From Doryteuthis pealeii (taxonomy: Eukaryota; Mollusca; Cephalopoda; Myopsida; Loliginidae): a DNA stretch of 64,000 nt. Numbering within the stretch: position 1 is the stretch's first letter; each line of letters starts with the position of its first letter. The position numbers and the translations under genes are program-made. The stretch is taken from positions 85,402,643 to 85,466,642 of the forward strand of contig CM042157.1 in the NCBI GenBank assembly GCA_023376005.1, read 5' to 3'. Shown piece after piece: positions 63,667-64,000 of the stretch. The notes beneath the pieces are model-generated. The model was not told where the DNA came from and made no database searches. It saw nothing but the letters and a program-made list of their open reading frames with translations.

Positions 63667-64000
63667 TTGGGTGATTCCATTCCTTGAGTTCTGATTGACT
63701 GCTTGAGGGGCCGGGTTAGCTCAGTCGATAGAGCGTTCGGCTAGAAACCACAAGGTTCCTAGTTCGATACCGGTCCTCGCCAACTCAGCGTATGAGTAGC
63801 ACAGGGATCTGTGCGGTAAAGTAAGGAGCTGATGGCAGGTGTGGTGCTCCACCTCAGACGCTAAAAATAATCTCCTTGGTCTAGCGCTATTGAAAAGGGG
63901 ATAGACTCCTTCGCTGATTGGCTGATACCGACATTAGGCCGTCCCGACGACTTTACTTATAAATACCTTGTCATTCTGCAGTAGACTTTGTGACTATTCA
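63667..64000 (+). repeat. Promoter-like segment P, copy 2, interrupted by SINE-A
   Basis: GGGTGATTCCATTCCTTGAG TTCTGATTGACTGCTTGAG is followed by the SINE (63708-63959) and then ATAAATACCTTGTCATTCTG CAGTAGACTTTGTGAC. Against copy 1 at 45.32 kb, about 33 bp between the two pieces are missing. Confidence 0.65.
63708..63959 (+). mobile_element. SINE-A copy 15, near consensus
   Basis: GGGCCGGGTTAGCTCAGTCG to CGACGACTTTACTTAT, with clear A and B boxes and the CTTGGTCTAGCGCTATTG body. One of the best-preserved copies, so probably young. Confidence 0.93.

Overview
This is animal (metazoan) genomic DNA: AT-rich, full of microsatellites, without operons or long open frames, and packed with tRNA-derived SINEs, LINE fragments, Helitrons, inverted-repeat DNA transposons and two ribozyme-bearing retroposons. 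The repeat mix suggests an invertebrate, perhaps a mollusc or another lophotrochozoan, but I cannot name the organism. I see no convincing host protein-coding exon and no intact stand-alone tRNA or rRNA gene. Almost all open frames above 60 codons are chance frames in repeats or low-complexity DNA. The only recognisable protein-coding remnants are two non-LTR retrotransposon fragments (32.8-33.2 kb and 62.2-62.5 kb). Repeat family names used here (SINE-A, retroposon C and so on) are my own working labels.

Layout. 0.5-5.9 kb: SINE-A, SINE-E and retroposon C copies, plus an old Helitron broken by a SINE. 6.2-8.3 kb: a diverged repeat present twice and a C-related fragment. 8.3-8.7 kb: a SINE carrying a hammerhead-like ribozyme. 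9.2-9.5 kb: a SINE-A copy with flanking sequence that matches the flank of another SINE-A copy at 15.8 kb. 9.96-18.2 kb: a head-to-tail duplication of a unit of about 3.9 kb. 18.2-31 kb: minisatellites, SINE-B, a foldback element, a Helitron inserted in a SINE, and C/D elements, one with an expanded 46-bp tail array. 31.2-43.4 kb: an inverted dimer of the ribozyme element, a 350-bp pyrimidine tract, a LINE fragment, a 658-bp nested palindrome, a SINE with a complete hammerhead ribozyme (37.7-38.1 kb), promoter-like GC-richer islands, two Helitrons and an element with perfect 90-bp inverted ends. 43.4-64 kb: more C, E, B and SINE-A copies, four Helitron copies or ends, a 2.75-kb inverted repeat with a retroposon in one arm, a GAT/AAT microsatellite beside LINE 3' ends, and a SINE-A in a repeated promoter-like segment.

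How the parts relate. Many insertions are nested, and several empty sites can be read inside the window itself: a Helitron in a SINE-B, a SINE-A in one copy of the tandem duplication, and a retroposon in one arm of an inverted repeat. Retroposon C and SINE-A copies carry direct target duplications of about 7-14 bp, and C copies can be 5'-truncated, which fits LINE-driven retroposition. The most unusual content is the pairing of a tRNA-type pol III promoter with a hammerhead ribozyme about 25 nt after the B box, in two otherwise different elements. A third, related copy is an inverted dimer whose axis lies on the ribozyme.
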